Positions 6,125 to 7,843 of a stretch of 7,843 bases of DNA are shown here, piece after piece. The stretch is from an uncultured Collinsella sp. (GTDB taxonomy: Bacteria > Actinomycetota > Coriobacteriia > Coriobacteriales > Coriobacteriaceae). Position 1 is the first letter of the stretch. Every line of letters starts with the position of its first letter. Where the stretch lies: positions 1 to 7,843 of the forward strand of contig UQSK01000067.1 in the NCBI GenBank assembly GCA_900543605.1, given 5' to 3'. A model generated the notes under the pieces. It saw only the letters and a program-made list of their open reading frames with translations. It was not told the origin of the DNA and made no database searches. The position numbers were made by a program, and so were the translations under genes.

Positions 6125-6212
6125 TGATCCCTGGGGGTGGAGGAAAACGGATCATTGCTCTCCGTCGTGATGTCGACGATCCGTTTCTCTTCGTCCCCTT
6201 CGGATCAATTAG
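6121..6212. terminator. Long self-complementary element between convergent genes, probable bidirectional terminator
   Basis: Nearly the whole gap between two convergent stop codons folds back on itself. CTAATGATCC (6121-6130) pairs with GGATCAATTAG (6202-6212) with one bulged A. GGGGGTGGAG and neighbours (6133-6143) pair with 6188-6198 using several G-T pairs, and AAACGGATC (6145-6153) pairs perfectly with GATCCGTTT (6178-6186). Shorter alternatives compete: AATGATCC (6123-6130) with GGATCATT (6149-6156), and GATCCG (6178-6183) with CGGATC (6201-6206). The outer arms contain the stop codons of both genes. There is no clean T-run on either side, so intrinsic termination is likely but not certain. 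Confidence 0.6.
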
Positions 6213-6694
6213 TATTCGATGCCTTGACGGGCTAGGAGGCCTTCGTCGAAGTAGTGTTTGACAGGGCGCATTTCGGTTACCAGGTCAGCAAGGTTGGCGA
6301 GTGGCAGCAAGCCGCTGCCGGTCAGTACGAGCTCTGTGGTGTCGGGTTTCATCGCGATCAGTTCCTCGACATCCTCTCGCGCCACAAAGCCTCGGCGCAT
6401 GGCTTCTCCTAACTCATCCAGGATCATCACGTCAACTTGCGAAATCTGCTCGCGTGCGAGCTCCATGATCTGTGCGGCGCAGGCCTCGGGTGTGTCGCGG
6501 TCGGCTTGTACGATGCGTAGCCCCAATCGAGGTGCTGCGTCATGCTCGGCGTAGTGCAGCTTCTTGGCAAACTGCAGCATAAGCACGTTGAGCCCATAGC
6601 CCGTGGCACGCAGCGCGAGCCCCAGCGCAGCCGTCGTCTTGCCCTTGCCGTCGCCCGTATAGATTTGAACCTAGCCGACTTCCAGTGATGCCAT
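6209..6694 (-). pseudogene. cobO: Corrinoid (cob(I)alamin) adenosyltransferase, CobO/BtuR type, with in-frame TAG at codon 8
   Basis: CobO/BtuR enzymes transfer the adenosyl group of ATP to cob(I)alamin or cobyrinate diamide, giving the coenzyme B12 form. Read through, the frame has 161 sense or stop codons: MASLEVG, then TAG (6673-6671), then VQIYTGDGKGKTTAALGLA with the family P-loop (14-21), VDVMILDELGEAM as Walker-B-like region, and the C-terminal MRPVKHYFDEGLLARQGIEY, which resembles the end of E. coli BtuR as I remember it. ATG 6694 has a good Shine-Dalgarno (AAGGA, 5 bases upstream), so the stop truly interrupts translation. No ATG, GTG or TTG restores a start before the P-loop. The next (GTG 6586) begins after it, so such a product could not bind ATP. 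TGG to TAG is the simplest change. All downstream sequence is intact, implying a recent mutation, a strain-level variant or a base error. Confidence 0.85.
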
Positions 6695-6741
6695 CTCTGT
6701 CCTTTCGTGCCCGGCGTCGGTTTATCGTCGCTCGGGTTGGG

Positions 6742-6747
6742 TATTCT
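6742..6747 (+). promoter_or_regulatory. Possible -10 element of ftsH
   Basis: TATTCT matches TATAAT at four of six positions, 39 bases ahead of the chosen ftsH start. The expected -35 region (about 6719-6726, GGTTTATC) is weak. This 92-bp gap must also hold the promoter of the divergent cobO-like gene, for which I see no convincing motif. Confidence 0.3.
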
Positions 6748-6786
6748 AGAAACCAATATCAACCCCAGTAGATGGAGTTCAAGCAG

Positions 6787-7843
6787 ATGGAGATGGATGA
6801 CAACAAGCGTAGACGGAATATGATCCTCTACGTGCTCATCGCCTTCGTCGTCTACCTCGTGCTCTCGACCGTTCTGTTCCCCAACATCGGTCACACGCAG
6901 CAGATTACGGAGACCGATTACTCGACGTTTGTGAAAGCGCTCGACAAGAAGAGCGTTGAAAAGGTCGAGTACAACACCGACGACTATACGATTTATTACA
7001 CCAAGAAGGGCGAGGACGAGAACATCGCCTATAAGACGACCGGTGTGCCGAACGATGCGGGCTTTACCGATCGCGTGCTTGAGTCTGGCGCTTCGCTGGA
7101 GTCGGTCGTTCCCGATAAAAACTCGGGTTTGATGACCTACTACCTGCTTACGCTCATCCTTCCCATGGCGATTTTCTTCCTGATCGGCTGGTGGCTCAAC
7201 CGCCGCATGAAGAAGGCCATGGGTGATGACGGTCCTTCGATGAACTTTGGCGGCGGTGGCTTTGGCGGCGGTGGACTGGGCAAGTCCGGCGCGCGCGTGA
7301 TCGCCTCCAAGGACGTGGGTGTGACCTTTAAGGATGTCGCCGGCCAGGAAGAGGCCAAGGAGTCCCTCAAGGAGGTCGTCGACTTTCTGGAGAAGCCCCA
7401 GCGCTACGAGGAGATTGGCGCCAAGCTGCCGCGCGGTGCTCTCCTTGTTGGCCCTCCGGGTACCGGTAAGACCCTGCTAGCCAAGGCTGTTGCCGGCGAG
7501 GCTGGTGTTCCGTTCTTTAGCATTTCGGGTTCTGAGTTCGTCGAGATGTTCGTCGGCCGTGGCGCCGCCAAGGTGCGCGACCTGTTTAAGCAGGCCAAGG
7601 AAAAGGCCCCGTGCATTGTGTTTATCGACGAGATCGATACCATCGGCAAAAAGCGTGACGGCGGCGGCTTTAGCGGCAACGACGAGCGCGAGCAGACGCT
7701 CAATCAGTTGCTGACCGAGATGGATGGCTTCGATAACCACAAGGGTATCGTTGTCCTCGCTGCCACCAACCGTCCCGACAGCCTCGATCCGGCCCTGCTG
7801 CGCCCCGGTCGTTTTGACCGCCGCATCCCCGTTGAGCTGCCCG
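6787..7843 (+). CDS. ftsH: ATP-dependent zinc metalloprotease FtsH, 3' end beyond the window
   Basis: FtsH is a hexameric membrane-anchored AAA+ protease that degrades unassembled membrane proteins and short-lived regulators. The 352 residues present have a basic N-terminus (KRRR), a first transmembrane helix (about 12-31), an extracytoplasmic domain (about 32-115), a second helix (about 116-137), a glycine-rich linker (150-166), and an AAA+ domain with Walker A GPPGTGKT (222-229), pore loop FVG (255-257), Walker B IVFIDEID (277-284) and the second region of homology with arginine fingers R339 and R342. The frame is open to the last base. The zinc-binding HEXXH protease domain lies beyond it. 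ATG 6787 was chosen because GGAG (6774-6777) lies 9 bases upstream. ATG 6772 (5 residues longer, no Shine-Dalgarno) and ATG 6793 are alternatives. Confidence 0.96.
   Translation, partial: MEMDDNKRRRNMILYVLIAFVVYLVLSTVLFPNIGHTQQITETDYSTFVKALDKKSVEKVEYNTDDYTIYYTKKGEDENIAYKTTGVPNDAGFTDRVLESGASLESVVPDKNSGLMTYYLLTLILPMAIFFLIGWWLNRRMKKAMGDDGPSMNFGGGGFGGGGLGKSGARVIASKDVGVTFKDVAGQEEAKESLKEVVDFLEKPQRYEEIGAKLPRGALLVGPPGTGKTLLAKAVAGEAGVPFFSISGSEFVEMFVGRGAAKVRDLFKQAKEKAPCIVFIDEIDTIGKKRDGGGFSGNDEREQTLNQLLTEMDGFDNHKGIVVLAATNRPDSLDPALLRPGRFDRRIPVELP

Noticed and set aside
6209..6586. A functional short adenosyltransferase starting at GTG 6586
   Set aside because: This start lies after the P-loop, so the product would lack the ATP-binding motif essential to the family.
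6671..6673. TAG decoded as an amino acid (recoding or pyrrolysine)
   Set aside because: TAG ends at least three other genes in the window and the family has no special residue at this position. Mutation or base error is simpler.
1..7843. CRISPR array, insertion sequence, tRNA or rRNA, or a defence or phage island
   Set aside because: No regularly spaced repeats, transposase, integrase, cloverleaf or ribosomal RNA sequence is recognisable. All genes are of chromosomal housekeeping or accessory-metabolism type with similar base composition.

Overview
The window reads as a piece of chromosome from a high-GC Gram-positive gut bacterium of the class Coriobacteriia, most likely Collinsella or a close relative. 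I infer this from the GC-rich codon use, the style of the Ffh, ThyA and FtsH proteins, and general recognition. No search was run. Most of it is ordinary housekeeping sequence. It begins inside ffh and ends inside ftsH, so both end genes are cut by the sequence ends. The first 38 bases are not genomic: bases 6-38 match the Illumina Nextera transposase adapter exactly, so this is an untrimmed contig end.

Layout from left to right: (1) adapter, then the 3' part of ffh (signal recognition particle GTPase, +) closed by a strong hairpin terminator. (2) A convergent minus-strand gene in which a DUF134 helix-turn-helix domain is fused to a NifX/NifB-type metal-cluster domain with a Cys/His-rich tail. 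An excellent internal ribosome-binding site lies exactly at the domain junction. (3) A 165-bp divergent intergenic region holding two CATATG-centred palindromes 53 bp apart and likely promoters for both directions. (4) thyA and folA as a tight two-gene unit for dTMP synthesis and folate recycling. (5) A SpoU/TrmH-type RNA 2'-O-methyltransferase gene. (6) A MATE-family transporter gene. (7) An 84-bp convergent intergenic stretch that folds almost completely on itself. (8) A minus-strand corrinoid adenosyltransferase gene (cobO/btuR type) broken by an in-frame TAG at codon 8. (9) The divergent 5' part of ftsH, cut by the window end just after the second region of homology of the AAA+ domain.

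Functional links: ThyA consumes methylenetetrahydrofolate and yields dihydrofolate, which FolA reduces, so that pair is a true metabolic couple. The other genes look like independent transcription units. The best candidates for something less described are the DUF134-NifX fusion with its internal translation start and paired palindromes, and the cobO gene with its early stop. I saw no mobile element, CRISPR array, tRNA or rRNA, and no gene-free stretch over 300 bases.
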